Shown: positions 36,028 to 46,762, counted from the first letter of the stretch. The stretch is 64,000 nucleotides of DNA from Candidatus Melainabacteria bacterium (GCA_017307165.1 JAFKGK010000012.1:29188-93187), one strand, 5' to 3'. Notes: generated by a model from the letters alone, not told the origin. Program-made: numbers and translations.

Positions 36028-37743
36028 TTAGCGGCTGGCGCGTTCGATGAGATCTTCTCTCAGGGCTGCCAGCGCCACATCCACGTCCGCCTGTGGCAAA
36101 GCATAATTATTGAGCACCTCTTTGGTCAATTCGATCGCTCCGGCTGCTTCTTCGGGTATGACCCGGTTGGCGCCGAGCGATTTGAGCGGACGGACTTGCC
36201 TGAGATAGCGAGCCCGCACGGCCAGGTATGCAGAGGGATTTTGTCTTGCCACGAGATCACAAGCCGCAAGGGCTATGGTCGAATCGCTCATTGTCAACAC
36301 GACCGAGCGAGCTCGCGCTAGGCCCGCGTGCTGCAGGACCTCGAGCCGACTGGCATCGCCATACATGATCGGCAAGCCGCGCTTGAGCTGCTCTTTGACG
36401 ACGATGGGATCAAACTCCACCACCACGAAAGGCAACTTTTGCGCAGTCAAAGCTTGCACGATGCTCTGCCCGGCCACGCCAAAGCCGACCACGATGACGT
36501 GATTGCTGGCCTTGGCGACAGCCTTGGCGGCGGCTTCCTGATCTTTATCTTTACTCAGCCCCTGTCCCCAACCATCCGGGATCACCCCCTTCAATTTCCC
36601 CTGGATGAAATGCCCTACGCTGATCGCGGAAGGCGTCGCAAACATGGAAAGAATGGCCGCTGCCAGAAAGAGTTGATTGGTCCTCTCGTCGAGAATGCCC
36701 GAAGCATAGCCTAGCTTGGACAAGACGAACGAAAACTCGCTTGCCTGAGCCAGCACCACGCCGGTCAAGAGAGAGATGCGCCACGAATAACCAGTTGCCG
36801 CGGTTGCGACAAAGCCGGTGATCGTCTTGACCACCATGATCGCTACCAAGAGCATGATCACTGCCGACGGATTGGCCAATAGGACGCGGACGTCAAAGAG
36901 CATGCCGATCGAGACAAAGACCAGGCAGTTGAGGATCTCGCGTATCGGCAAGACCTCGGACAGAGCCTGATGGCTGTACTTGGAATCGGAGATGACCAGG
37001 CCGGCGATAAATGCACCGAGGGCCATGGAGAGGCCAAAGTGCGAGGTTGCGAATGCAGTGCCCAGACAGAGGAAAATGATGCTGAGCACGAAGGCTTCGC
37101 GCCGCTTGATGCGAGCAACATGGCTGAGGAGATAAGGGATCAGGTAGCGAGCGATCATCCCTGCCACCACGACAAAGAGCAGGGCCTTGCCGGTCAAGAG
37201 GAGGATGTCGGTGACGCTGCCCCCCTGGCCAGCAAGATACGGCACCACCAGCACCATGGGCACGATGCAGAGATCCTGAAAAATCAGGATACTCATCGCG
37301 GCGCGACCATGAGTGGCGTCGAGATCGCCGCGGTATTCGAGGACCCTGATCACCAGAGCGGTCGAGGAGAGCGAGACCAGCATGCCCAAAAAGATGGAGG
37401 CGCGCAGATCCTGCCCGAAGTAATAGGCGATGCCGGCCGTGGCTGCAATAGTAAGCACTATCTGCAATGTGCCGGCGATCAGCAAAAAGCGCTTTAGGCG
37501 CATAAAGGTCTTGATGGAAAACTCGATTCCGGCTTCGAAAAGGAGCACCACAAGGCCGATTTCGGCAAGGGCTTCGATGGCGTGCAGTTCTTCGACCAGC
37601 TTAAAGCCAAATGGCCCGCACAAGACGCCCGTGATGAGAAAACCAAGCACGGACGGCATGTTGAGCCGGTGAAAGACGAACACCATGGTCACACCCAGGC
37701 CAAATACGACGAGAAGGTCTTGCAGGAGTTTTACGTCGAGCAT
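36028..37743 (-). CDS. KefB-type CPA2 cation/proton antiporter with TrkA-N domain
   Basis: About 571 residues from the ATG at 37743, which has AGGA seven bases upstream; another ATG lies 6 bases earlier. Some twelve membrane helices fill residues 1-390 with the PSVLGFLITGVLCGP and LFEAGIEF family motifs. Residues 415-530 are a TrkA-N Rossmann domain starting VIVVGFGVAGQSI, which binds NAD(H) or a related nucleotide and gates transport. It should exchange K+ or Na+ for protons. It lies just downstream of the Xaa-Pro peptidase's terminator. Confidence 0.94.
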   Translation of the reverse strand: MLDVKLLQDLLVVFGLGVTMVFVFHRLNMPSVLGFLITGVLCGPFGFKLVEELHAIEALAEIGLVVLLFEAGIEFSIKTFMRLKRFLLIAGTLQIVLTIAATAGIAYYFGQDLRASIFLGMLVSLSSTALVIRVLEYRGDLDATHGRAAMSILIFQDLCIVPMVLVVPYLAGQGGSVTDILLLTGKALLFVVVAGMIARYLIPYLLSHVARIKRREAFVLSIIFLCLGTAFATSHFGLSMALGAFIAGLVISDSKYSHQALSEVLPIREILNCLVFVSIGMLFDVRVLLANPSAVIMLLVAIMVVKTITGFVATAATGYSWRISLLTGVVLAQASEFSFVLSKLGYASGILDERTNQLFLAAAILSMFATPSAISVGHFIQGKLKGVIPDGWGQGLSKDKDQEAAAKAVAKASNHVIVVGFGVAGQSIVQALTAQKLPFVVVEFDPIVVKEQLKRGLPIMYGDASRLEVLQHAGLARARSVVLTMSDSTIALAACDLVARQNPSAYLAVRARYLRQVRPLKSLGANRVIPEEAAGAIELTKEVLNNYALPQADVDVALAALREDLIERASR

Positions 37744-37801
37744 CGTCATGTCCTGGTTTATAAATGGTCTCTAGCAGCACCTGTACTCGGTGCCACCGGT
37801 T

Positions 37802-37844
37802 AAAAAAAACAAGGGGACCGGCCTGCGCACGCAGACCGATCCCC
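37802..37844 (-). terminator. Intrinsic terminator after the Xaa-Pro peptidase
   Basis: A 15-base arm on each side (37813-37827 and 37830-37844) with two U-G pairs on the minus strand, then TTGTTTTTTTT. Confidence 0.92.
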
Positions 37845-37866
37845 ATCATGCGAGCTCTATGAGCGC

Positions 37867-39357
37867 TCAGCGCAGCAGGAGCAACTCATCGATGCCAGTG
37901 CGGGCGGCCAGGGCCTGCTTGGAGCCCATGACGCGCTCGATATCGGCGACTTCTTTGACCACGTCCTTGGTCAGGACCTCGGCACCATCTGCGGTGATCA
38001 CCACGTCGTCTTCGATGCGAATGCCAATGCCACGATATGCAGCAGGCACGCGCGTCTCGGATTGGGAAACGTAGAGACCAGGCTCGATGGTAAAGGCCAT
38101 ACCCGGCTTGAGCAGGCGCTTTTTGCCGGTCTGGCTGCGGGTACCATAGGTGCCCACATCATGCACGTCCAAACCGATCCAGTGGCTGGTGCCGTGCATG
38201 TAAAAGTCAAACAAGCGGAGCGGTTGTTCGCCCTTGCTGCCTGCCTTTTTCCAGGCATCGAGCGCCTTCTTTTCGCCCTCGGCGGTCAGGTGAGTGCGCG
38301 GCAAAAGGCCGAGAGTGACAAGGCCCTTGCGCAAGATATTGGACGCAGTCTCGTGGATGTCCGCGAGGCGGACACCCGGACGAGCCATGGCAATGCCGGC
38401 TTTCTCGGCTTCGAGCACGATCTCGTAGAGAGCGCGCTGAGCCGGCGAAAACTTGCCGGACACCGGGAAGCAACGGGTAATGTCCGAAGCATAGCCCTGG
38501 TACTCGCAAGCCGCATCGATGAGGAGCAGGTCGCCGCTATTGAGCGTTGCTTCGTTTTCGATGTAGTGCAGGATGGTGGCATTATCGCCACCACCGACGA
38601 TGCTCGTATACGCCGGATAAGAAGCCCCGTTAAAGCGAAAGATCGCCTCCATCACGGCCTGGACCTGCGCTTCGTTCATGCCGGGGCGAGTGACCTGCAT
38701 GGCGGCCATGTGGGCGCGCGCCGAAACAGCGCCGGCCCAGCGCATGATCTCGATCTCTTCGGCAGTCTTAAAGAGGCGCATCTCATGCACGATCTCCTCG
38801 GGATTGCCGAGGGTCTTTTGCGAGTTGGCGCTGCCGATCCAGACCTTGCGAAAACGCTCGTCGACATGCTGATTGCGATCAAAGCGATACAACACCTGCT
38901 CGGCGTCATCCAACACATCGCGCAGCACTTTCTCGAACTGGTCTTCGGTATAGGCCTCATCGGCGCCGTAGCGCTCGCGGGCGCCCTCGACACCAGCGCG
39001 GACACCGGTCCAGATCTCGCGCATCTTGTCCTTGGGTCGGACAAACATGACAAACTTGCTCTTGCCACGGGCACCGGAGGCGCCTTTGACAAACATCAAG
39101 ATGGCCTCGGGCTCCGGAAAATTGCTCAGGTAGAGCAGGTCGGAGCTGGGCCGATAGGCATACTCGGTATCATTGGAGCGGGTACGCTCCGGAGTGGCGA
39201 CAAAGATCGCCACCGAGTTGGCCGGCATGCGACGCAAGAACTCCTTGCGACGGCCGGCAAAAAACTGACTCGTCAGACGCGGCTGGATGCCGGTCTGAAC
39301 GGAAGACTTGGATTTGGTGCGAGAAGTGGTGCGTTTTGCAGTGCTCATGTTGTTCAC
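37867..39357 (-). CDS. pepP: Xaa-Pro aminopeptidase (M24B)
   Basis: 496 residues; GTG at 39357 with GGAG eight bases upstream is preferred to the ATG nine bases later. The pita-bread metalloenzyme ligands appear in order: LLIDAACEYQGYASDITR (two Asp), HGTSHWIGLDVHD (His), IEPGLY (Glu) and GIGIRIEDDV (Glu). A charged 25-residue N-terminus precedes the creatinase-like domain. It cleaves the first residue from peptides with Pro at position two. Confidence 0.94.
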   Translation of the reverse strand: MNNMSTAKRTTSRTKSKSSVQTGIQPRLTSQFFAGRRKEFLRRMPANSVAIFVATPERTRSNDTEYAYRPSSDLLYLSNFPEPEAILMFVKGASGARGKSKFVMFVRPKDKMREIWTGVRAGVEGARERYGADEAYTEDQFEKVLRDVLDDAEQVLYRFDRNQHVDERFRKVWIGSANSQKTLGNPEEIVHEMRLFKTAEEIEIMRWAGAVSARAHMAAMQVTRPGMNEAQVQAVMEAIFRFNGASYPAYTSIVGGGDNATILHYIENEATLNSGDLLLIDAACEYQGYASDITRCFPVSGKFSPAQRALYEIVLEAEKAGIAMARPGVRLADIHETASNILRKGLVTLGLLPRTHLTAEGEKKALDAWKKAGSKGEQPLRLFDFYMHGTSHWIGLDVHDVGTYGTRSQTGKKRLLKPGMAFTIEPGLYVSQSETRVPAAYRGIGIRIEDDVVITADGAEVLTKDVVKEVADIERVMGSKQALAARTGIDELLLLR

Positions 39358-39402
39358 GGTTGGTACTCCACGATAATTCTAATTGAAAGGTCCTGAAAAG
39401 AA

Positions 39403-40863
39403 CTAGTTTTTGTCAAACTCAGCCAGAGCACGCTCCAGCTGGATATCGCGATCGCCCCTGGCAGGCATCGTCACCTTGATATCGGGTTCGATACCAAAGC
39501 GCTGCGAGGAGTTTTGCCCATCGCCGAGCCAGGTGCCGTTGGGAGTGAAATAGCGGAGAGTGGTCAGGCGGAGATTGGTGCCATTGGGCATGGGGAATGT
39601 CCCCTGTCCGATGCCCTTGCCAAAGGTCTGCGTCCCGAGCACTGAGGCTCGTCCGTTGTCCTTGAGCGCACCCGTAAACATCTCCGAAGCAGAAGCCGAT
39701 CGACCATTGACGAGGATGATCAGGCGCTTGCCTCCAGCGACCGCGGCCTCACGACCCATTTTATAGACTCGAGTTGCGCCCGTACTCTCATCGATGGTCG
39801 TCTGAATCAGATTGGAGGAGTCGACAGTATAAGACTCGCTCTCAAACCGACCGGGCGGCACGCGCTGCCTCATGGTGACGATCTTGCCCTCCTCGAGAAA
39901 GAGCGAGACGAGGTTGATGCAGTAGTCGACTCGACCACCGGGATTGCCGCGCAGATCAAGCACGATATCGTTAGCGGCATCCAGAGCAGCCAGAGCTACT
40001 TTCATGTCGCGCACGACGTCACGCTGGCCAAAATCGCTCAGCCTGATATAGCCTACCAATTTGCCTTGCGAAGTGGTCTTCATCTCAAAGCTCACCGAGT
40101 GCGTAGCGACCAGGGAGCGAGTGACAGTGCCCTTTTTGATCTTGCTTGGAGCCTTGCTGTCGCCCGGCGCGCCATACTCGATCACCACCGTAGAGCCTTC
40201 GGCGCCACGCAGTGCAATGATCAGATCTTCGAGCGATACGCCGCGCATCGACTTGCCGTTAACGCTGTATATCGCGTCGCCATTCTTGAGTCCGGCCTTT
40301 TCAGCAGGTCCACCAGCAATGACCTCTTTGACCACCGGATAACCATCGGCATCCTGCTTGGGCAGGATCACTGGCGGCGGCGTAACAGGCAAGATAGGCT
40401 TGGCGGCAGGTCCATTGGCAGGACCGTCAGCCTTGCGTGTTGTGGGCACCGGGATATCCTGCGGTTCAAGCAAGATACCGATGCCGACAAATTGGCCACG
40501 ATTTTGCATCTCACCGGCCTTGACCTCGACGGGCGCCAGCAGGTGAGCGTAGTGGTCATCAAGCTCATCGAGCATCTCGTTGGCGTACTTGATCGCGTCC
40601 GCATCGGTCTTGATCATGGCGTCGTACTTGTGCTCGAGAGCGGCAAATCTGGGGGTATTGACCTTGGTCTGGTCGTAGGCGAGCTGCTGAGCCTTTTCCC
40701 ATGCGGCATGGTAGAGGCCTATGGGAGTGGTTGATGCAGGTAGATTGACATTGGCAAGAAAGAGATTGAGGGCGAGCCCGGCGGCAAACAAGACAATGCC
40801 AGCGCCGAACAGGCGAAAAGCCTGCCCGAGCCAAACGGGCCCGAAGCGATTCGAGCGGTTCAT
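39403..40863 (-). CDS. S41 carboxy-terminal processing protease
   Basis: 486 residues. One N-terminal membrane anchor (about 18-37) then a helical region, a PDZ domain (about 173-235) and the protease core with ILVNGRSASASEMFTGAL (384-400, catalytic Ser) and TFGKG (413-417, Lys base). A Pro-rich insert at about 137-170 sits between the helical region and the PDZ. It should act outside the membrane on C-terminal tails. It lies upstream of pepP by 45 bases, so the two may share a transcript. Confidence 0.94.
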   Translation of the reverse strand: MNRSNRFGPVWLGQAFRLFGAGIVLFAAGLALNLFLANVNLPASTTPIGLYHAAWEKAQQLAYDQTKVNTPRFAALEHKYDAMIKTDADAIKYANEMLDELDDHYAHLLAPVEVKAGEMQNRGQFVGIGILLEPQDIPVPTTRKADGPANGPAAKPILPVTPPPVILPKQDADGYPVVKEVIAGGPAEKAGLKNGDAIYSVNGKSMRGVSLEDLIIALRGAEGSTVVIEYGAPGDSKAPSKIKKGTVTRSLVATHSVSFEMKTTSQGKLVGYIRLSDFGQRDVVRDMKVALAALDAANDIVLDLRGNPGGRVDYCINLVSLFLEEGKIVTMRQRVPPGRFESESYTVDSSNLIQTTIDESTGATRVYKMGREAAVAGGKRLIILVNGRSASASEMFTGALKDNGRASVLGTQTFGKGIGQGTFPMPNGTNLRLTTLRYFTPNGTWLGDGQNSSQRFGIEPDIKVTMPARGDRDIQLERALAEFDKN

Positions 40864-41211
40864 AATGTCTGGGTCCTAAAATCTGTGGCCCGCCTTCAGG
40901 CGATTGCGCTCATGCTCGTGCTGACACAGAGATCAAAAAATCTCGAAGCACATGCGCAATCGTCTGGTTGACAGGGCGTGGTGGGGGTTAGAAGAACTTG
41001 GCTAAGAAGAGAAATAAAAAAAACAAATACTCTATGAGTCTAGAAATCAGGCTTAGAGCTTTTCAAATTAAGCGAGCTTTATAAAAACTTGATAGCAGTG
41101 CAATATACTTTGCGCGACGAAAGCCACTCCCTATGCCCGCTGCAATACAGGGTTGCCAAGCGGCAACAGGAGCAGATCTCCGTCAAAACGCTACAAACAG
41201 CGCTAGATGCG
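40864..41211. other. 348-base intergenic region
   Basis: Between folC and the S41 gene, both minus strand. A+T-rich; no convincing terminator, RNA gene or open frame on the right strand. Confidence 0.4.
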
Positions 41212-42609
41212 CTAGGTTTTTTGAGAAAAGACTCCAGCGCTTGCACGCGCCTTTTCACCGCCCATAAAATATTCGCGAGCCTCTGCCACCACATACAGTG
41301 AGCCAGTCACACATATCAAATCATCTGGACCAGCCAGTTTGAGCACCCTATCGAGAGCCTGAGCAACAGTCGGTGCGGTCATGACCTTGGGATTGTCCAG
41401 TTCAAAGACCGACAACAATTCGGCGATCTGTGCTGGGTCCATGGAGCGAGGGTTTTCGCTCTTAGTGGCGATGACTGTCTTATTGAGAGCAGTCAATTCT
41501 TTCCAGATGGCAGAAATATTTTTGTCATTATTGACGCCAATGACAAAATAGCAATCCGGACTTGGTTTGTCGGCACGGAAAGCCTTTATAGCAGAACACA
41601 AGGCCTGTGCTGACTCATGATTGTGAGCACCATCTGCCACCACAAGTGGTTGATCCGGCTCCTGTTGCAAGATTTCCATGCGGCCCCAAAATGCTGCCTG
41701 ACCCAAACCTTCGCGGATCACATCATTGTCGGCCTGCACCATGGCTCTGTCTCTCAAAGCGATTACAGTGGCAGCCGCGGTCAAGGCATTGGTCACTTGA
41801 TGAGCGCCTAGTGTGGCGATATGCGCCTCCAGGGACAAACCATTGCCATCCATGGCAAATGTCTCTCCAGAAAAATCTTGCGAGAGTATTTTGCACTTGT
41901 AGCGCTTGCCCACGTCGATCAGTTCGCTATCGACTTCGTGGCAACGCCTGCCGACCGCAGTGCGGGCGCCCCCATCTTTTTGGGGAGCCAATACAGTGAT
42001 GCAGCCATTGGTGACGATACCTGCTTTGTTGGCAGCGATTTCGGTCTGGGTGCTACCTAAAAGCTCTACATGCTCCAGAGAAATTGGAGTGATGACGGCT
42101 GCTTCTTTGGAATCAAAGACATTAGTAACATCGTAGCGACCGCCCAATCCGACCTCGACTATTTGCCAGTCGATCTTTAGTGGACTGCTTGCCACCATAT
42201 GAAAAAAGGCCGCACACAAAATACCAAAAGTAGAAATAGTATCGTTGCCCGCCTCGACTTCGGCCTGCACCATGGGTTGGATCTCTCCGATTGCCCTGGC
42301 AAAATCCTCCTCGGATATGGCCTCGAGACCAAAGGCGTAGCGCTCGGTGTATTGATGCAGATGCGGACTGGTAAACATTGCCGTACGGCAACCGGCTTTA
42401 ACCAGGATGCTATTGATGAAGGCCGCGGTACTGCCCTTGCCTTTGGATCCTGTAATGTGGATAGTACGGGCCTTGAGATGCGGATTGCCCATACGCGCAA
42501 GCAAAGACTTCATCGAAGGCAGCCCCATCGTCGGACCTCGCGCGCCAAAGGTTGCGCGCTCCATGTCTGGAAACGATTGGATAAATGCCAGTGCTGCCTG
42601 ATAGTTCAT
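41212..42609 (-). CDS. folC: Folylpolyglutamate/dihydrofolate synthase
   Basis: 465 residues from the ATG at 42609 (MNYQAALAFI matches the family's start); a longer frame exists but is unlikely. ATP loop GSKGKGST at 54-61, the VEVGLGGRYDVTN motif with metal-binding residues, and ISLEHVELLG follow. It adds glutamate to folates, and may also make dihydrofolate. No other folate gene is adjacent. No clear ribosome site upstream. Confidence 0.95.
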   Translation of the reverse strand: MNYQAALAFIQSFPDMERATFGARGPTMGLPSMKSLLARMGNPHLKARTIHITGSKGKGSTAAFINSILVKAGCRTAMFTSPHLHQYTERYAFGLEAISEEDFARAIGEIQPMVQAEVEAGNDTISTFGILCAAFFHMVASSPLKIDWQIVEVGLGGRYDVTNVFDSKEAAVITPISLEHVELLGSTQTEIAANKAGIVTNGCITVLAPQKDGGARTAVGRRCHEVDSELIDVGKRYKCKILSQDFSGETFAMDGNGLSLEAHIATLGAHQVTNALTAAATVIALRDRAMVQADNDVIREGLGQAAFWGRMEILQQEPDQPLVVADGAHNHESAQALCSAIKAFRADKPSPDCYFVIGVNNDKNISAIWKELTALNKTVIATKSENPRSMDPAQIAELLSVFELDNPKVMTAPTVAQALDRVLKLAGPDDLICVTGSLYVVAEAREYFMGGEKARASAGVFSQKT

Positions 42610-42824
42610 TCGTATTAGAAACTTGTAGAGATACCTTTCTCTATCATGCTTGAAAACTCTTACCTGATTTTCATACCCTGTCGGCGTAATAAACCAATCG
42701 GCCGTCAACCAGAGTATCTGTAACTAAACTACGTTTTCGACAAGTTTACAAGTTTGCAAGAGGAAAACTACTTCCTCCAGACTTGACACGAGCCGGTCTT
42801 TAACCTGTTTACAGGATCACAACC

Positions 42825-44081
42825 ATGCAAACCACGACTTTAAAGCGTCTGCTGGGCCGTATCTTTATGGGGAGATGCAAACCCGCCCGCCACTCTCTTC
42901 TTGTATCTGATCTGCCAGTTATGACTCTCCAGCCCACAGGCCTTAGCGCAAGCTCGCGCCAGGCTGCAAAACCCCATGTCAAGCGCTTCGTGTACGACCT
43001 GGCTTCCGGAGCCCCTGGAGAGGACACCGCAGATCTGCTAAAGGAACACGCGATCCGCGCTATCAAGGACGGCCACAACCAGTATGCGACAGCAGGCGGC
43101 GACATCTTGCTCAAGCAGGGGTATGCCAGATATCTGCGCCAAACTCACGGGGTTGTCGTTGAGGCCGGCTCTGAGATCCTGGTCGTCGCTGGATCCTCTG
43201 CTGCTCTGGCGGCCACCTTTATGGCGCTCTGCAATCCGGACGATGAGATCATCGTTCTGTCTCCCTACTTTGAAGGTTACGCCCAGGCAGCGGTGCTCGC
43301 CCGCGCAAAGATTGTTCCAGTGTCCCTGCCCGCAAACGGCACAATCAGCGACCCAGTCATCAAATCCATCCATCGTGCCGTGACAGGCAAGACCAAAATC
43401 TTGATGTTGAACAATCCGCACAATCCCACAGGCAGGAGTTTTTCTGCAGAAGAACTCCAGTCCATTGCGGATTTGGCGGATAAGCACGGACTGATCGTGG
43501 TTGCCGACGAGCTCTATGGTGCTGTGGATTTTAATGATCGAACGGCCTTCCGCTCGTTTTTGCACTACAGGTGCAAGGATACTATCGTCATCGACGGCAT
43601 CTCCAAGAGCGAAAACGCCACCGGCTGGCGAGTGGCCTTTGTCATTGGTCACGGGAAAGATGTAAATGCCATCGGCAGGGTTGCCACCGCTCTCGGTATC
43701 ATGGCCCCGGCACCGTTTCAGATCGCGGCTCGATCGATCTTTTATGGTACCGGTCACGACGTAGACGCAGCCAATCTGCAAGCGCAGCGCCAACAGCGCA
43801 AGCAAGCTCTGGCGCACAACGGTCGTTTGCTGGCGAGGGCTCTGGAGGTCGCTGGTTTCGAGCATTCGTACTCAAGCCAACACGGTGCCCCCTATATGCT
43901 GGCTCGTCACCGAGCTCTTGCAGCCGACTCTGGAGAGCTCGCAAAAAGCCTGCTGGACTTGCATCTTATCAAGACTGTGCCGATGCAAGATGGCTGGGTG
44001 AGGCTGTGCTTTGCCAGGCCTGTGGCTGAGATCTCGGCTGCATGCGAAGCAATCGAGCGGATTAGCGTTAAAGCCAGATAA
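42825..44081 (+). CDS. Class I/II PLP aminotransferase
   Basis: 418 residues, AGGA eight bases before the ATG. The PLP pattern is intact: substrate-side YATAGGDILLKQGYARYL, NNPHNPTGRSFS with Asn-Pro, DELYGAVDF with the Asp-x-x-Tyr pair, the Schiff-base Lys261 in GISKSENATGWR and its Arg. It resembles aspartate/aromatic aminotransferases of the 1-beta type. The N-terminal 35 residues exceed the family norm. Divergent from folC, sharing a 215-base promoter region. Confidence 0.92.
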   Translation: MQTTTLKRLLGRIFMGRCKPARHSLLVSDLPVMTLQPTGLSASSRQAAKPHVKRFVYDLASGAPGEDTADLLKEHAIRAIKDGHNQYATAGGDILLKQGYARYLRQTHGVVVEAGSEILVVAGSSAALAATFMALCNPDDEIIVLSPYFEGYAQAAVLARAKIVPVSLPANGTISDPVIKSIHRAVTGKTKILMLNNPHNPTGRSFSAEELQSIADLADKHGLIVVADELYGAVDFNDRTAFRSFLHYRCKDTIVIDGISKSENATGWRVAFVIGHGKDVNAIGRVATALGIMAPAPFQIAARSIFYGTGHDVDAANLQAQRQQRKQALAHNGRLLARALEVAGFEHSYSSQHGAPYMLARHRALAADSGELAKSLLDLHLIKTVPMQDGWVRLCFARPVAEISAACEAIERISVKAR

Positions 44082-44086
44082 TCGAC

Positions 44087-44132
44087 GAAGAGCTCGGTAT
44101 TGCCTCAAGGCAAGCATCGAGCTCTTCTTTTT
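44087..44132 (+). terminator. Intrinsic terminator after the aminotransferase
   Basis: A perfect 10-bp GAAGAGCTCG/CGAGCTCTTC stem with an inner TTGCC/GGCAA hairpin, then TTTTTC. Confidence 0.9.
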
Positions 44133-44370
44133 CTCCGCCACTACTTAATAGCCTAGTAGAAACTTCTTTTTCAGACCTCGCGCGAGCCATCTCATGCTTC
44201 TCATAAAACGCATCAGTGGTGCTGGTCCCATCTGAGACTTCCAGATCGCCTTGTATACATATCCAGTCTCTGGCTAGGTTGGCCCCGTAGACGCTTTTCA
44301 TTTTTGCCGACATCGATAGCAGACAAAAAGCCAATCCATTTATTTTGATACCAAATATGAGGTCACTACC

Positions 44371-44718
44371 ATGACAGAAATTTGCACGCAATATTTTACC
44401 GATATGTTTTCAGGCATCAGCAGATTTATTTTTATCATCATCAATCAAGTGATGCTGGGCATCATCCTGTTAGGCATACTGGGCTCGATCATGGGCATGC
44501 CCAACCTAGCAGGGAGCCTGGCCGACGTGCTCGAAATACTCCTGCAGACGGCCTGCGATCTAGCGGTGCGCATCTTGCGTCTGGCCATCTGGCTTTTGGC
44601 CAGATGCATGCCGACGATCGCTACTCTACTTGCCGCCCTGGCCCAGAGCTCTTTCAAATTGCTGGAGAAAGTCCTCGAATACATCAAGAGCTTGATCGAT
44701 CGAACTCGGCTCGGCTAA
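44371..44718 (+). CDS. Possible small membrane protein overlapping pepF 3' end
   Basis: 115 residues, GAGG seven bases before the ATG. Hydrophobic helices near 16-40 and 60-85. Its last 93 bases lie opposite the end of the oligopeptidase gene, so the two are convergent and overlapping. It could be real, but the overlap makes it uncertain. Confidence 0.45.
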   Translation: MTEICTQYFTDMFSGISRFIFIIINQVMLGIILLGILGSIMGMPNLAGSLADVLEILLQTACDLAVRILRLAIWLLARCMPTIATLLAALAQSSFKLLEKVLEYIKSLIDRTRLG

Positions 44719-46470
44719 ATCGACACCGGCATCACGCAATATATTGATGCTGTAATCGGAGCTACCCTTTTTGAGAAAGCCGAGATATCTCTCGCAGGCT
44801 GGCTGCCCCTCTTGCAGGATCTGCCTGGATAGAGCAGTGGCAGCCGAGATGCCTGTGGCATATTTGTAGACGTAAAAGCTATTGTAAAAATGCGGGATAC
44901 GCGCCCATTCAATCTTGACCGCATCGTCATCCTCAACCATTTCCCCATAATATTTTTTGTTGAGATCGAGAAAAATCTTGCTGAGGTGATCGGCAGTTAA
45001 AGCCACACCATTTTCGGCATCGCGGTGCGCAATCATCTCAAACTCTGCAAACAGTGTTTGGCGAAAGAAAGTCGTGCGAAATGCTTCGAGTTGATGGTTG
45101 ATCAAATAAGCCCGGAGATTGTCGTCTATCTCCTCCTGGAGGAGATGATGAGTGAGCAGGGCTTCATTGCAGGTAGATGCCACCTCGGCGACAAAGATCG
45201 TATAGTCGCCGTATACGTATGGCTGGTTGTCTCGAGTAAACCAGGAGTGCATGGAGTGGCCGGCTTCGTGAGCCAGGGTAAACATGTTCTCGAGATTGTC
45301 CTGCCAGTTGAGCAACATATAAGGAGGGGTGCCGTAACAACCAGAGCTATAGGCTCCAGAGCGTTTGCCCTTGTTTTCGACCACATCTATCCATCTGCTC
45401 CCAAGTCCCTTGGCGAGGACTTGTGCATATTGCATACCCAGCGGATTGACGGAGGCGAGCACCTTTTTGCAGGCGTCGCCGTAGGCGATATCGTACTGGA
45501 CGTCTTTGATCACAGGCACATAGAGATCCCACATATGCAGCTTGCCATCGGGCAATTCGCCTGCCTGAGCGAGGACTTTTTTGCGCAGATCGAGGTAACG
45601 CCGCAATACAGGCAGATAGCGATGGGCACTCTCGATCAAGTTGTGGTACACGCTGACAGGTACATTATCAGGCCCGAGAGCTGCCTCTAGAGCCGATTTG
45701 TAATTACGAGCTCGGGCCTCAAAGATATTTGTCTTGACCTGGCTGGCATAGTTGGCGGCAATGGTATTGCGCATCGATTCAAATGCACTCATCATACCGA
45801 GATAGGCTGATTTGCGGACTTTCCAGTCACGACTCTGCAGATAGACGATATAGTTGCCGTGTGTCAGCTGACTCATCTCGCCGTCTTCGCCAAGCACCTG
45901 CGGCAGTTTGAGATCGGCATTGTCCAGCATAGTAAAGACAGTGCGAGGTCCCTGCGCCACCTGAGCGTATTGGGCAAGCAACTCCTCGATCTCGGGATTG
46001 CGGACGTGCTGCTTTTGACGCAGCAGCTCATCAATCTTTTGACGATACAGGCCAAGCCCGGCTTTGTCCGAGCCATCACCCACAATACCACGCAATTGCG
46101 CCTCATCCATAGCCAGCAGCTCGGGATTGGCCCATGACTGCTCTTCGCCAAACTGGGTATAGAGCGCTAGCGCACGATCGTTCATGGCCTGGTAATGACT
46201 ATTGGTAGTGTCTTCATCGGCGCGCAGGTGCGAATACACATACAGAGTCTCGACCTGCTGAGCGAGCTTATCGCGCAATCTGAAAAATTGGAGCAACTGC
46301 TCTTTGTCCGCAAGCGTGCCCTTGTATCTGGACAGCTCTTTTAGAGCAATGGCAACGCTGGCAAAATCAGCCTCCCAGGCAGTGTCGTCCTTATAGACCG
46401 GGCTCAAATCCCATTTGAGATCTTCTGCCACTTCTTTGCGTGCGGGCAATGCTCCAGCTACCATCGACAT
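44626..46470 (-). CDS. pepF: M3-family oligoendopeptidase F
   Basis: 614 residues from the ATG at 46470, with GGAG upstream and a normal start for the family (DLKWDLSPVYKDD follows); a longer frame to 46608 is less likely. The zinc motif HEAGHSMHSWF lies near 395-405, and the third ligand Glu follows in the EVASTCNEALL segment. It degrades short peptides in the cytosol. Confidence 0.94.
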   Translation of the reverse strand: MSMVAGALPARKEVAEDLKWDLSPVYKDDTAWEADFASVAIALKELSRYKGTLADKEQLLQFFRLRDKLAQQVETLYVYSHLRADEDTTNSHYQAMNDRALALYTQFGEEQSWANPELLAMDEAQLRGIVGDGSDKAGLGLYRQKIDELLRQKQHVRNPEIEELLAQYAQVAQGPRTVFTMLDNADLKLPQVLGEDGEMSQLTHGNYIVYLQSRDWKVRKSAYLGMMSAFESMRNTIAANYASQVKTNIFEARARNYKSALEAALGPDNVPVSVYHNLIESAHRYLPVLRRYLDLRKKVLAQAGELPDGKLHMWDLYVPVIKDVQYDIAYGDACKKVLASVNPLGMQYAQVLAKGLGSRWIDVVENKGKRSGAYSSGCYGTPPYMLLNWQDNLENMFTLAHEAGHSMHSWFTRDNQPYVYGDYTIFVAEVASTCNEALLTHHLLQEEIDDNLRAYLINHQLEAFRTTFFRQTLFAEFEMIAHRDAENGVALTADHLSKIFLDLNKKYYGEMVEDDDAVKIEWARIPHFYNSFYVYKYATGISAATALSRQILQEGQPACERYLGFLKKGSSDYSINILRDAGVDLAEPSSIDQALDVFEDFLQQFERALGQGGK

Positions 46471-46762
46471 TTTTGAATTTTCTCCATCGATACCATTTAT
46501 CAGGGTCCAACGAAATATATTATGACCCATGGCTGCTCTTGGCTTCTCTCTGAAAGCAAGGCTACAGACTGCCTCTCGCAACTGCGCCAAGTGTTCTTTA
46601 CTTGTCATACATTGCAGGTGATAGTTGGTTTTTCCTAGCCTGAGATATTACCTCCTTATTTAAATACGGCATCTTCTAGCGCCTCGTTTTTTCCAAACCC
46701 TCAGAACATCAACCACAAAGCCCCAATTTTCATCCAGGCGATGAAAGGAGCTCATATCGACC